Below are positions 11,720 to 24,139 of a stretch of 64,000 bases of DNA, piece after piece. This stretch comes from Maratus speciosus (Eukaryota > Arthropoda > Arachnida > Araneae > Salticidae), in assembly GCA_963932465.1 (NCBI GenBank), contig OZ010795.1, positions 475,158,806 through 475,222,805 on the forward strand, given 5' to 3'. Numbering within the stretch: the first letter of the stretch is position 1; each line of letters opens with the position of its first letter. A program made the translations under genes and the position numbers. The notes under the pieces are model-generated. The model made no database searches. It worked only from the letters and a program-made list of their open reading frames with translations, and was not told the origin of the DNA.

Positions 11720-11776
11720 TATTTAAAAATGCATCTGCTAACATGTATTAGATAAGTTATTTATGTTTGTATATAA

Positions 11777-12602
11777 TCTAATATATAAAAATGAAAATTT
11801 GTCTGTCAGTCTTTTTGTAATTCTATACAAATCGACAGTTTGGAAGCCAAAATTGTGAAAAGATACGTACATGTGTATTAGAACACGGCCGAGGCAACTA
11901 AAGTAATCCGGAATCGAAATAATTTATAGTTAATTTTTAATTAATAAAAAACCACCAATTTAACAGCAATTTCTTATAAAATTTAAACATTTATCGTTAT
12001 AGCAGTTGCCACCAATTAAAATACACAATAAAATTCTTACTACAACAATTAATTTTCTACTGCAAGATTCCCACGTGAAAAAAGAAAATGAAATAAATAG
12101 TTTGCCGAATTTAAAAAAAGGTGAATATTACGTCATAACTTTTCTATTGCAAGATATTCACATGAAAAATGAAATAAATAGTTTGACGAATTTAAATGAA
12201 AATGAATATAACTTCATAACTTTTCTATTTCAAGGTTTCCACGTGAAAGAGGAAAATATTACGTCATATTGGAAATATAAAGGAGGTGGTGAATATAGTA
12301 TAACGTCATATGAGTGTGAAAAAACGTACTGAAGCATGATAAAAACCCGATTACGGAAATATTGGCGTATTTTAATACTATTGCTCCAATTATAAATTGA
12401 AATAAGTTCATTTATAGCTGTATTCTTTTTCGTCTGTTATATAAATTTATACATTTTTGTATTGTGTTTTCATTTGATTCATGCGTACAACACTTCGACT
12501 GCTTTTTTTAATGTTTGTTTTATGTTGTATGTTAAATTTTGAAATTGATTTTTCAGAACAAACATCCTTCAAATTCTGGGCAACGCCGGGCACTTTAGTT
12601 TG
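11777..12602 (+). mobile_element. Short non-autonomous Helitron, copy 1
   Basis: Starts TCTAATATATAAAAATG after an A (11776) and carries TTTGTCTGTC. The 3' region reads CAACGCCGGGCACTTTAG, and the expected CTAG end appears mutated to TTTG before T. The paired copy at 59781-60621 keeps CTAG. Internal CAAGAT..CCACGTGAAA motifs recur about every 100 bp. No RepHel gene. Confidence 0.8.
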
Positions 12603-12629
12603 TAAAAGATAAATGGCTTTTGTATCTGT

Positions 12630-13445
12630 ATATCTAATGCTAATATTATAAAGCGTTATAATATTATAAAGTGTACAATATTATTAATGTTTGTACGTTT
12701 GTGAGGTGTTATCTCTGAAACTACATAGCCAACTTTAAAAAAAAAAAATGTCGGTGGCCATCTCTGCTCAGAAAAAAAGACTGTATTTTATGTCAGTGCA
12801 ACAACCTACATCGCTGCAGGAGCAAAAAAGTTTTAAAATTGCGATTTCTGTGATATCGATTGGGTTAGAAACTTTAAATTCGGTGTAGTAGTTACTTTTA
12901 AGATGTAAATACTCGTTATGAACGCTCTCTAAAAGGTTTGAAAATTCAATTTGACAGATAAACGTAAAAATTTCTAGAAAGATTCTAAATTAGGATTTAT
13001 TTGGAATACTGAAATTTCTGGGATTAGAAACTAGAACTTTGGCATGGCAGTAATTTATAAGATATAAATGCTCGTTGTAGAACGAATTCTAAAAAATCGA
13101 AAGACTAAACAAATCGGAAAAAGATATAAAGATGATCTAAGTGACGAAGAACATGGAATTGTTAGGAATATAAACATGATAATTGACATGGCTGTATTTA
13201 TCATGACGTAAATTCTCGCAACAGAACAATTTCTAAAAATGTCGCTATATAAAACACTGCAGAAACAAAAAACTTTCGAAAATTTTCAGTTTCTGTGTTA
13301 CTGCTGAGCCCAAAAACTTGAAATTTTGCTTCGGGTTAGTTTTAAAACATAAAATTGTCTCTATGAATGGTTTCTAAAAAATTTAAAATTTAAAAAGATG
13401 AAATTAATGGAAAGCGATCTCAATTACCATTAATTTGGAATTATT
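12630..13445 (+). repeat. 140-bp-type degenerate tandem repeat, related to 44285-45540
   Basis: Begins with a CTAATATTATAAAG leader and GTGAGGTGTTATCTCTGAAA, also found at 44290-44360 in variant form. It continues in degenerate units such as GATTTCTGTGATATCGATTG, then GGTGTAGTAGTTACTTTTAA and GATGTAAATACTCGTTATG. These are the same motif series as the array at 44496-45540. Units are diverged. Confidence 0.75.
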
Positions 13446-13667
13446 AGGTATAGCAACTTTAAATATTTCATAATGCTGAATTTCCGCCACAAAACACGCA
13501 ATTTAAATGCAACAAAACTGATAGATACCCACCTACACTGTAAAAAAAAAATCCGACCAGTTTTCATGTAGGAATAGGAAAAATAGTTGCCCTTATCGTA
13601 CCGAAAAAAGTTCCGACCCAGCTCGAAATAAAATCCGTAAAAAAAGGAAATAGTCAATAAAACGGTA

Positions 13668-13728
13668 TTTTACGGATTTTATTCCGATTTTACGGATTTT
13701 ATTCCGATTTTACGGATTTTATTCCGAG
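13668..13728 (+). repeat. Three tandem copies of a 19-20 bp unit
   Basis: TTACGGATTTTATTCCGATT repeated three times. The last copy runs into CCGAGCTG, the inverse of CAGCTCG at 13618-13624, so the tract sits inside a small hairpin of the element arm. Confidence 0.85.
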
Positions 13729-15270
13729 CTGTGTCCTGATTCTGCCCTTCTCGGAACGGGTTACTTTCTCGTAATGCGCCGACAAAGTGATATTTTCCAA
13801 TTCTGCCCCTAACGTGTTGGAATTATTTCCCATTCACCGGGGTTGCTTCGTCGTAATTCATCCCGACTGCTATCAGCAGCCGAAAAGCATTACTTGTGTC
13901 GGTTTAAGATGGCGTTTATATATGTATCTCTTGTAAATGAGGATAGATAGACCTAATTTTTGTTAAATGTATATTCGCATTGTACTATTGTTATTATTAT
14001 TAATCAGTTTTGTTAGGTTCATTACTAGAAATAGTTTTACCTTAAATTAAATGTAAATTAATTGTGGGTGAAGCATAGTTTTTCAATTATTTGGCTAATA
14101 CAGCTTGTATTTTAAAACTTATATTAAAAAAAATTATGCTAAAATATATTTTTGAGATTAAAACTTATTGCACTAATCCAAAAGTGCAATTACAAATAAT
14201 TTTTGCTTAAATAATCCCTTGATTTTGATCTAAACAATAAAAAATATATAATAATATATATATACATAATGTATAATATATAATGTTATAATATATAATG
14301 TAACATAATTATGAGTGAAACTTAATTTTCCAATTATTTGGCTGATAGAGCTTGTCTTTTAAAGCTTGTATTCAAAATAATAATAATAATAATAATAATC
14401 CTAATTAATACATTTGAGAAGATTAAAACTTATTGTACTAATCCAAAAATGTAATTACAAATACTTTTTGTATAAATAATATCTTGATTTTACTCTAAAT
14501 AATAATAAATATTATATCATTGTAAATGTAAGATAATCACGACTGAAGCATAATTTTTGAATTATATTTGACTGATATAGCTCGTATTTTAAAGCTCGTA
14601 TATAAAAAAAAACCTTCATGCTGAAATATATTTTTGAGAAGATTAAAACTTGTTGTAATCCAAAAGTATAATTACAAATAGTTTTTGCTTAAATCCGTTT
14701 ATTTTATTGTAATAATAAAAAGTAAAATATAAATGTAAAATAATTATGAGAAAGCATAAAGTTTCAATTAATTGGCCTAGAGATTTACCATAGCTTGTAT
14801 TTTAAAACTTGTATACATAAAAAAAAAGATTGTATTAAAAAAGTTAGTATAATAAAGTGTAATTACATAAAAAAAACCCTTCATGGTAAAATATGTTTTT
14901 GAGAAGATTAAAACTTGCTGTATTAATTCAAGAGAGTATTTACAAATAGTTTTTGTTTAAATAATTCCTTGATTTTACTTTAAATAACAATAAAAAATTA
15001 TGCAATTGTAAAATAATTATGAGTATGCATTATTTTTCAATTATTTGGCTGATATAGCTTGTATTTTAAAACTTGTAAAAAAAAAAAAAAAAGCTTGCAT
15101 TGAAAAAGTTAGTTTAATAAAGCGTACTCGCATAAAAAAAAAGACTTTATGATAAATTTATATTTGAATTAATACAGTAAGTTTTAATCTTCACAAAAGA
15201 GTAATTACAAATAGTTTTTGTTTAAATAATCCCTCGATTTTAATCTAAATATTAATAAAAAATTTATATA

Positions 15271-15993
15271 CCGTATATACTCGCGCATAAGTCCCCCTCC
15301 CAATTCTTAAGCAAAATTTTGAAAAAAATTGAATTTTCGTGTATAAGTCGAACCACATATCTGGTAACATGTTGAAAAATGATTTGTAATCGAGGATAGA
15401 AAAATTTAATAAATTTTCATTAAATTAGTAATTTTTTTACGTTTCTAAAATTTTTTTTTTTAATTCAACGTTTTAAACCTGTATAATTATGTATAACCGA
15501 AGAAGCTTAAACTATTTTGAAACCTATTCACATCAATTCAATGATACTTAAAAAGATAAAATTCTTTCAAAAATCCATTCAGGCATTATTTACAAGGGTA
15601 AACAACTTCTTAGACTGCTAAAATATAGTACTTCTTTGTATTGTAGGACTTTTAAGAAAGATATCTAGAAGCTTTCTCAAGTTGGACTCTTTTTAAAAAG
15701 GGGATTAAAATGCTGAAAGGAATATATTGAAGGGTTTTTTGTCACAAGAGAAAATGGATGCAAAACAATTACAGGGACATTGAGCTTTGTTTGTCAGTCA
15801 CTTTGAAATGACCATTGTTCGCTTTTATCTCTCATGTAATGACTTAAAAGACTGAAAAAAAAAAACAATCGCAGTAGTCTGTGATTTTTTTTTTTTTTTT
15901 TTTTTTTTTACTTTCTCGTGTATAAATCGATCCCCCATTTTCAACTCCCAAATTTTGTCTAAAATTCTTCGACTTATACACGAGTATATACGG
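15271..15993. mobile_element. CCGTATATACTCG-ended element, TA-flanked, nested in the tandem repeat
   Basis: Inverted ends CCGTATATACTCGCGCATAA and TTATACACGAGTATATACGG, followed inward by AAGTCCCCCTCCCAA and its counterpart near 15930-15950. TA flanks both sides (15269-15270, 15994-15995). Removing the insert and one TA rejoins AAAATTTATA with ATTGTGAATG, close to intact units such as the one near 16205. No coding frame. Confidence 0.9.
15886..15910. repeat. Poly(T) tract
   Basis: About 24 T within the nested element. Confidence 0.85.
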
Positions 15994-16739
15994 TAATTGT
16001 GAATGTAAAATAATTATTATGCGTGAAACATAATTTTTCAATTATTTGGCCGATATAGCTTGTATTTTAAAGCTTATATCGAAAAAAAAAAAAAAACGTT
16101 CATGCTAATATATTTTTTAGAAGATTAAAAATTGTACTAATTTAAAAGTGTAATTGCAAATAGTTTTTGTTTAAATAATCCCTTAATTTTACTCTAAGTA
16201 ATATTAAAAATTATATAATTGTATCTTAAAACTTCGTAAAGATTATTTATAACTCACCACCTGTTAAAACTTTACACGCTGTTTATAGCGATATTATATA
16301 ATTCACTTTATATTAATCTATAAAAAATCAATATATAATCATAGTGCCAATTAAAGGTCTCTTTTTAAAGGGGTCGCACGTAAACACACATGTTCAAGTT
16401 TCAGATAAATAAAGAGACCACATGTGTCCTTGGAAGCGATTGGTCGGAATTCTACAGAGGGTCTAGTCGAAACTCGTTAACCTTGTAATTGAGAGGTCAA
16501 GCGCTGCTTCCCTTTTCCGTTTGGGGCAGAATTGGAAATTGTTGAACATCGGTATGGATTACGTGAACGGGAGGTTTCCTACTCGGTTTGTTCCGTTAAG
16601 GGCAGAATCAGGACACTGGGTCGAAAATTATTCCGGTATGATAAGGGCAACTATTTTTCCGATTCCTACAGGAAAACTCGTAGTGTTTTTTTACAGTGTA
16701 GCATTAAATAAATTGCGTGAATATTGAATAAAGACCTGT

Positions 16740-17780
16740 ATGAAACAGTGAGTAGGTAGCCCGAAAGTACTTTTTAAAGTGTTCCTTCTCTAGTCTTTTC
16801 TCTCTCTCGCCAAGACCACTAACAGAGGGAAGTGCCGTTTTAAATGTGATATGAATATTTTTTCTGATTCATATTTCTAGACATTTTATCATAAGGTCAT
16901 ATTCTCAATTGTCATTAGTAGATTTTTTATATATTAACTTATTCTGCTGAAATTGCATAATCGGGTTCATATTGGCGTATTTTAGCTTGCACGATTTGCT
17001 AAAAAAATATGTATGGATTTGTAAATTACTTCAAAAGATACTTTGACAGCTCAAAGGTTTCGCAGACGATATATTGAGATCTTGTGTCATACTTTATGTT
17101 GCAATCATTGCCGATTTCATTTATTTAATACATGCTAAATACAGCTCAACTCGTGCAGAATATGTTTGAAAACAAAACAATACAGCGTATGTAGTGGCCA
17201 GCATACACACATCATTTAAATACGATCGAGCATATCTAAAACACACTCTAACGACGCATTGCATGTCACTGTTGATGTTTTCGGTACTTTGATACTATAT
17301 CAGATTTTGAAGAGAAAATTCCTTATCTCTTATCGACAACCTCATTGCATCCGTGGAAAACAGATATTGTACAATATTAACTATTCCGGGGGAGCACACA
17401 CCATATAAAGTATAGTCCATTCTTTTTAAACATCATATATTTGTCATTAAAAGTTACTCAAATTGGAGCAGAGTGTCTGATTACGCTCTTGACATCCTTT
17501 TATACAGTTAAAATTTCGATATAAGATAATTTAGTGTTTCATTTTCTATTTTACTTTTAATATATTACGCACTTTCATTTTATATAATTTTATATTCAAT
17601 TTTATTAATGCATGGCTATCTTGAATGGTTTGCTTTCCCATTTTTTAAACAGTGTATACGAATTTATACGTAAGATTTTGTAATTCTACGATTCTTTTAT
17701 TTTCATCATTTCAATTTATCGCAGTATATGGACAATTAAAGTTAATATCTCATTTTCTTTGCTTCCACATGTTATTATTA
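16740..17780. other. No gene recognised
   Basis: A short segment GAAACAGTGAGTAGGTAGCC (16743) resembles 43167-43190 and 45795-45815, so a dispersed repeat probably starts here. The rest is AT-rich with nothing recognisable. Confidence 0.45.
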
Positions 17781-17929
17781 AATCTATGTTCTCAGCAATA
17801 TCGCTCAGACTAATCCCTCTGAGGGAAGTCCTAGTTTTAATTATTGCATTTTAACTATCATGTTTTTTAATGATAATGTACAGATATATTATTATTTATA
17901 AAAAATTTAAAAATAAGAAATATATTCTT

Positions 17930-18500
17930 TTATTGCCAAAATATCATTACCGTAGGATGTCCCAACAAGCATTTTATTAGGTAAAGATTTGACAAAGTTC
18001 TATTTAAAACAGATGGTTATAATTTTTTTTATACATTTTTATTTATTAAGATGCTACTAATTAAAAAAATATTTTTTTTCATTAATTAAACTTATCTATA
18101 ATTCTTAATAATTTTTTTAAACCGTATCCCAAGAAAGAATGTCATTGCCATGCTTCTGACTAAAAATTACTCTGGATTTTTTTAGAGGACAGCACATGCC
18201 TTTTTATCAAGGCAAAAGTACTCCTTAAAAGTCAACTTGTTATCAGGTTTAGGAGAATAGAGTAAATAGTTTTATAGTTTCAATAAAACAAGCAAAGACT
18301 TTGAATGTTTTGTGAGGATTCTTTTGTAAGTCATTACCGTACCCAACTCTATTTGATAATTAAATGAACTTTTATTTCTTAATCTGCTTTTATTATATGA
18401 GAAATAAAAAAATCATTGTATGGGCCAGAAGATATAATGGCTGCCATTTATGCCTGGGAAAATAAAAATATTTTGTTAAATTTGTCATTACCGTGCTCAC
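17930..18500 (+). repeat. Degenerate repeat marked by GTCATTACCGTR
   Basis: ATCATTACCGTAGG (17944), GTCATTGCCATGC (18139), GTCATTACCGTACC (18331) and GTCATTACCGTGC (18484), spaced 150-195 bp. The sequence between is strongly diverged, so this is only a hint of an old tandem array. Confidence 0.4.
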
Positions 18501-18984
18501 TTATGTCATTATGTCAAGTGCATTAAAATTTAAAAATTAGTTTTAAAATGTTAAATTATTAATTTGGCCTCTGCTGATGCTTGTATATTAATGTTTATGA
18601 GGTAAGGTAATTATTTACAAACAATTACAACTTTCTGATTATTTCTAAAAATTTGATTTTGTTATTCCAAAACATGGACAGATTTTGAAAATGACCCACC
18701 TATTCTACTGATACCTGGAAAAATAAGTATGCATTATAAAAATTATAAAATTTATTAAAATTAAGCAAGAAATCTTTTTTTAATTGGAACTATCGTTCCA
18801 ATAAGTTACTATATATTGAAAAACTCTTTTAAACAATGCTTTGAAGTTAACATTGTATACACTTAAAATTACTGTCTAAATATGAAAATTGTCTCATTCA
18901 TCTACACTCTGTCCTACTTTTAAAATTATATAAATTTATTGAATATAAAATGTCTGTTGAGATGAAAATAAAGACGTGAGTGTA

Positions 18985-19430
18985 CAAATAATAGATAATT
19001 TACTGCTACCAATTTTTAGAAGTCGACATACACAATTAAATCCGCGGGGAACATTTGAATAATCGCAGCAAAACTATGTTTTTCACGGTTTTTAAGAAAA
19101 TTGAAAAAATTGTTCCATTTTTGAAACAGCATACTGCGCTTGCTATTGAGTGTATAAAAAAGTTGTAAATATGAAAGTTGTAGAGAATTTCATCTTCTTT
19201 AACATTGTAACTGACAAATAATATGCTACGCTAACGAGTCTCGAGATATTTCCAAAAAATCAAAAAATGTCCCAAAATTTTGTTGTTTTTCGGCCACAGA
19301 AAATTTAGCCTTGAGAAATTTTGTTATAAAACTTGGTTTTTCTATGTTGGCATCATTATAAACAATTTAGAAAAAAAATCTTCTACCCGACCTTTTGCTA
19401 GGTAAAATGTACATTTCCCCTGGACTACTT
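18985..19430 (-). repeat. 450-bp block, second copy (see 4187-4646)
   Basis: Reverse complement of the block at 4187-4646, including AATCTTCTACCCGACCTTTT and TATTTGTCAGTTACAAT segments on the appropriate strands. It directly adjoins the Penelope N-terminal fragment at 19430-19650. Confidence 0.8.
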
Positions 19431-19650
19431 GGCATCTCATGACAATCAGTATAAACGGAAAGTCTGGTTTATGATCTTTGATCCTAACTGTAATCCTAGG
19501 TGAAGCACCTGTATGGCTAAGTTTAATTTTACTCTTCATTTCATCGGGCCAATTACTATTTCTAATAAGCTCTTGTGTTTTTCTGTTAATTCCAGTGTTG
19601 GGGTCTTTATTGAGGACATGACATGACAACTGTTTTATATACTTTTCCAT
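19430..19650 (-). pseudogene. Penelope-like element, N-terminal RT fragment
   Basis: The minus strand encodes a peptide starting near 19650 with EKYIKQLSCHVLNKDPNTGI, then a region ending RITVRIKDHKPDFPFILIV, which resembles the KIHKP..RPIV segment upstream of the palm in Penelope reverse transcriptases. The expected RT palm does not follow; the frame instead runs into the 450-bp block. Only about 75 residues are family-like. It is not contiguous with the RT piece at 3.3-4.2 kb, so it belongs to a different insertion. Confidence 0.65.
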
Positions 19651-19659
19651 TTTACTTAT

Positions 19660-20040
19660 ACATATTTTTATTCAAACCGTTTGGTTGGGTAGTTTTTGCG
19701 CTGTTATCAGTAGACAGATGGACGGACAGACGGACGAACCAGACGACGAGTATAGGTGCTAATGTATTTACATAATTACGAACGCACCTAAAAATGCTTA
19801 TGGTTGCCATTTCCAGACTATCTATCTGTCAGTCAATCTAATTTTTTGAAGCGTATCAAAGCACAATAGAATTTATGTGTCTATTTTAGGGTAGTTTAGT
19901 CAGTTTAAAATCCACAGCTCTTTCTGCAAGACACAGTGAAGGAGTTTGTAGTAGCCATTCAGAATTTTCAATAATGAAATCGCGTACAAAGCATAAAATG
20001 CATATCCATGTGTACAGATTTATACATATGACTAAACGAG
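19660..20040 (+). repeat. Dispersed repeat with GACAGACGG tract and hairpin end
   Basis: TTTGGTTGGGTAGTTTTTGC, then GGACGGACAGACGGACG, then GAGTATAGGTGC..ACGAACGCACCT. The AGGTGC/GCACCT pair forms a hairpin, and the same series is present at 21955-22062. Followed by the 1560-type repeat at 19810-20010. Confidence 0.7.
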
Positions 20041-20042
20041 TA

Positions 20043-20850
20043 GGGGAGACCGGGGGAATGGCGCCATTAGGGGTTATGCCGCCACCCCGTCTAGTTTAAA
20101 AACTAATGGCAGTTTGAGATAGTGATTGCGCCTGCACTGTAGCGGCCAACAAAAGAAATAGTGTCTAGAGTGATAATGGTTTTGTTGTGCGTCGTTCGCT
20201 TGTTCTAGCGAAAAATTTAGTTTTCATCTAATTGCTTCTTATTTTGGAGCTTCAAATGAGTAGAGGTAAACACCTTTTATTGAAACATTAGGTACTTAAG
20301 ATAATATTACCCGTAATCTACATGCATTCGCCGACATTTTGATGCAATTTGTTGAACAAGTTCGGCACTTCTTTCGGCTTTGCGGGGGGTTTTCCACTAT
20401 AGTGCCCTCTCGGGGTAATGCCACCACCATGATATAGGGCGACTTTTTCAATTTGAGTTAAATTGTAAGCTTAGCACATTAATAAATCTAGCTTAAGAAA
20501 CATTTTAATTATTCATTATTTTGATAAATTATTGCTTTCTAAACATTTTTAGAAGGTTATGTGTTTCCTAGTATCCATTTTATGTATTTACTAGGTTATT
20601 ATAGAGTGTCGTCATTACCCCGATACAGTGGCGGAATTAACCCAGTATACTGGGTAATCCCGCCACTGTACAGAGGTTGAAAGAAATTTTTTTTACGTGT
20701 GCTTACTTTACAGTTATGATTACGGTTAAATTTATACAGATACTAAAGATAATGATTCAGCTTTAGAATTTTTACTATTAAAAAATAAACATTTTTTTGA
20801 GGTGAAAAAAATTAAATTCCCTTAAGGTGTCGCCATTCCCCGGTCTCCCC
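20043..20850. mobile_element. GGGGAGACCGGGG-ended element, TA-flanked, 808 bp
   Basis: Left GGGGAGACCGGGGGAATGGC and right GCCATTCCCCGGTCTCCCC are inverted, with TA on both sides (20041-20042, 20851-20852). The interior repeats phrases such as GGTAATGCCACC and GGGTAATCCCGCCAC that echo the termini. No coding frame. Likely a Tc1/mariner-related MITE. Confidence 0.85.
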
Positions 20851-21279
20851 TATCCGTATACCCGGTTGATTAAAACTAGCTTTTTTGATGATTATCTTTT
20901 ACATATGTGTTATCGCAGGTAATGGAAACATACACGATTAATTTTTAATCCAATTATTCTAATTGATAAATAAATCATGTGAATTGTTATTTGCTTATTG
21001 AGTGAAAAATTGTCCAGGACTGGATTTGAAAATTAATCATATGGTGCTCCATTACCAGCGATTTATTCTGTTGAGCTGTTTCTGATAACAGACCGAGATG
21101 CCCTGATCAAAAGTTAATTGTGTCCGCCAAATTATTCGAGGATACCTCAGAGTTGGTAGAGCTTTGACAGCTCTGACTCAAATCCTGACCGGATCACTTT
21201 TTCACTCGGTGAGAAAATTGCAATTCCATAGTAGAATCATACTTCCAATTATAAACAAAAACGAAAAATCATGCGAATG

Positions 21280-22065
21280 GCATATATTATGAAACATTTT
21301 CCAACACATTCAGAATTGTATAAGAAAACTTGACAGTTTTCTAAGGTGAAAGATTATGTCTAAATGGACAATTTGGAAAACGCATCAAGCATTTGAGAAC
21401 CCAATTTCTGATATTACCATGAATAGTCGGGTAAATATAAGATTTCTTTGTGCATTCCTTGATGTGATCTTAGATATGTATGTATACTACATAGCATGCT
21501 AGAGGTTAGTTCAATAAAACGCATAGCACAGTTAAAAATTTCCATTCAGTAAGTTCTGCCAATAAACGGATGTTGTTGAGAACGCACACCCTGTATAGGA
21601 TCTATAGAATTTATACACACCCTGTAGTTTTTAAAAAACAAGTTGGAAATTGCTCGTCAAACGTGGCAAATGAGGTTCGTTCGTACTATAACAAGTTTTA
21701 TAAATATTTTTTTGCACCGCATATTGTACTGAGTGAATATTTTAGTGCACTTCATAAGTGCATATCCCTTTCATGCTGTTCAAAGTGCTATAACATCATT
21801 AAAATGCACTTGCAATAATTTTTCCACATTGGCCGTAATGTAACGGAAAACTTTTGGCTGTCCCTGTCATTAAACTATACATCCGATTTTCATAAAATTT
21901 GAAATGACTCGATAAAAAATTGCAACAATTATATATTTAAAATTTCAGGCTATTCGGTTGGGTTGTTTTTGCTCTGTTATACGCGGATGACAGACGGACG
22001 GACAGGCGGACCGAACGACGACTATAGGTGCTACGTATTTATATAATTACGAACGCACCTAATAA
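21280..22065 (-). repeat. Dispersed R1 repeat, minus-oriented copy
   Basis: Shares CATTTTCCAACACATTCAGAA with 24175-24200 and, inverted, with the end of the 51.2-52.0 kb copy. Ends in the GACAGACGG..ACGAACGCACCT series. Internal cues are ACACCCTGTATA and CCCTGTAAATGAAC-like phrases. Apparently non-coding. Confidence 0.6.
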
Positions 22066-22074
22066 TTAAATTTA

Positions 22075-22590
22075 AAAACGCACACCACAACTGAAAAAGC
22101 ACCTCCAGCAATTTTATTGTTCATAAGCTTCAATAGTTCAGTTTTTGTTCATTTTTTTCTGCATCCAAATTCATTTGTGTGTCTCTGTAAATGAACGGTA
22201 AATTTTGTGCTCACCGCATTCTATAGTAAGAACCTTGTAGTACACTTCAGTGATAAATATCCATTTCAATATGTTTAAAATAGCATAATATCATTAAAAT
22301 ATACCCCAAACGATTTCCCCCCCCCCCCATAGATCGTAATGTAAAGGAATTCTTTTGAGTGTCCCTGTAAATGAACCGTAAGTGTATCACAGTCCATTTT
22401 CAAAACCGAACATGCCACAGTAAACCCAATAGCATATATCAATTACATGGCAATCGTACTATATTTTCGCGAGTTAGAGTACGGACGGACAGACGGACAG
22501 ACAAACCGAATTCATAAACACTTTTCAGAAAGTGTTAACAACATCAAGCGTAGCTGTCAGATATGGAACCTGTTTTAGAAGGGACTATAT
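22075..22590 (-). repeat. Dispersed R1 repeat, partial copy
   Basis: Contains GTGTCCCTGTAAATGAACCG, the C run at 22316-22328, GCGAGTTAGAGTACGGACGG and a TTCATAAACACTTTTCAGAA end. The same series occurs at 24540-24990 and, inverted, at 49990-50230 and 51208-51440. Confidence 0.65.
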
Positions 22591-22644
22591 ACGTATAAAA
22601 AACTAAATTTAATTTTTTACAGTCTTTTGGGTTCTATCAATGTA

Positions 22645-23705
22645 CAGTCGTGGAAAAAAAATGTAAACACCCCCCTACTAACTCCTCAACAAATTATCGT
22701 AGACGAAAGTTACTGGTACCGAACGATTGGAAATAAAGTTTACTTTTAAATGACGTATATAAAATATGCTTAGGGGGCTATCTACATATTAAAACGAATC
22801 CAAACTTCATTTTTTTTCAATGACAATACCCAATTTTAACGAGATATTTCAAATCTTTGGTTCAAACTATGCCTAGACACCAAATTTCAAGTCATTTGAA
22901 TGATAAGTTTGTTTTTGAATTATAAACATTCAAAATTTAGTGCCTCTAATGTTAAATTACATTTTCATATTTTTATTTATAACTTCTGAAATTATAATCC
23001 TAATGTTTTAATTTTTTGTGTAGCTATGATACTAATATACCCAAACATAAATACGTTGAATTTGCAATTTTTATAATTTTCTGATATGAATTATGAAATT
23101 AGCATTAAAAAAATCATGAATTGCAACCTACAATTTTTTTGATGGATTCAGATTTATTAAGTCCTGTTTTATGGAAATCCAAAATTTCACATTTTTCTTC
23201 CAAGTAGCTTTCAAATTATGCTTAAAAAACGGCAAAATGATGGTTTAAGGGGCCGTCTATGATAGAAATGACTAAATATTTTGAAATTTCTTATGCTATC
23301 CTGTAATCTAACAGGTTTAATTGACTGCTTAAGATGCCTTGATCAAGAAGGGAGCTCTCTCGGTTAACAATCGAGTACCGAACTTCAATTTGGATACAGC
23401 CCTTAAAATACGCTCGTTTTAAAATAATTAATTTCTCGGAAACTTATGGTGCGAATTGCATAAAAATTTGTTTTTAGACTAATTGAATGGTGTTAGAGTT
23501 CATATATGCTGTCAGAATTGTGTACTGCTATTGAAAAAAATCAAAGTTATGGTTCGTTTTAATATGCAGATGTCCCCTAAGCAAATTTTATATACATCAT
23601 TTAAAAGTAGACTTTATTTCTAATCATTCGGTACCAGTCACTTTCTTCTACGATAATTTGTTGAGGAGTTAGTAGGGGTGTTTACTTTTCTTTTTTCCAC
23701 GACTG
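22645..23705 (+). mobile_element. CAGTCGTGG element copy 1, TA-flanked, 1061 bp
   Basis: Ends CAGTCGTGGAAAAAAAATGT and TTTTTTCCACGACTG are inverted, with inverted arms of about 165 bp (AACTCCTCAACAAATTATCG, ACTGGTACCGAACGATTG). TA flanks at 22643-22644 and 23706-23707. No transposase. A second copy, in opposite orientation, is at 36557-37619. Size, TIR and TA target suggest a non-autonomous Tc1/mariner relative. Confidence 0.92.
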
Positions 23706-24139
23706 TACCGACGGAAAATACAATACAACTACGAACGAAAACATTCAGTAGCCCCTTCCGAATTACCCATGATTCCGAAAAGCATTTTTATCTTTAGAAA
23801 CCTTAGAAACCAATATATTTTCGACGAAAAAGAAGAATTTATCTAAACAAAGTTTGTTTAGATAACTGCCATTGATTTTTGGGATTATGACCCGAGTAGT
23901 TTTTTCAGTGTATTAATCAGTTTTCTCAAACCGGAATATTGGTTTTTAGAATGTTTATAAATTCCTAGTTAAACAATTCCAGCTGTGTGATTGAATAATT
24001 ATTGATGAACTTGCAAGGGTAACAAAATAATATTAAAACAATATTAATGTTAATGCTGTTAATTTATCATGTTTGTATGTAAAACATGTTTGTTGAACAT
24101 AAAGTTCGTTTATTTAAGAATCGGTAACATCCGAAACAA

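Larger units (their letters stand above)
14050..16215 (+). repeat. About 240-bp tandem repeat inside the CACTG element
   Basis: The motif series TTTCAATTATTTGGC, TAGCTTGTATTTTAAA, TTTTTGAGAAGATTAAAACT, AATTACAAATAGTTTTTG recurs at about 14090, 14330, 14560, 14760, 15040 and 16040. The long last gap is explained by the 723-bp insert at 15271-15993. Homopolymer A runs vary between units. Confidence 0.85.
13536..16698. mobile_element. CACTG-ended element, 3.2 kb, with about 200-bp inverted ends
   Basis: Left end CACTGTAAAAAAAA and right end TTTTTTTACAGTG are inverted, flanked by TA. Shared arm segments include TAGGAATAGGAAAAATAGTT, GCCCTTATCGTACCG and GTGTCCTGATTCTGCCCTT. CACTG termini suggest CACTA/EnSpm, but a TA flank would also suit Tc1/mariner, so the superfamily is open. 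There is no transposase; the core is a tandem repeat plus a nested insertion. Confidence 0.75.
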
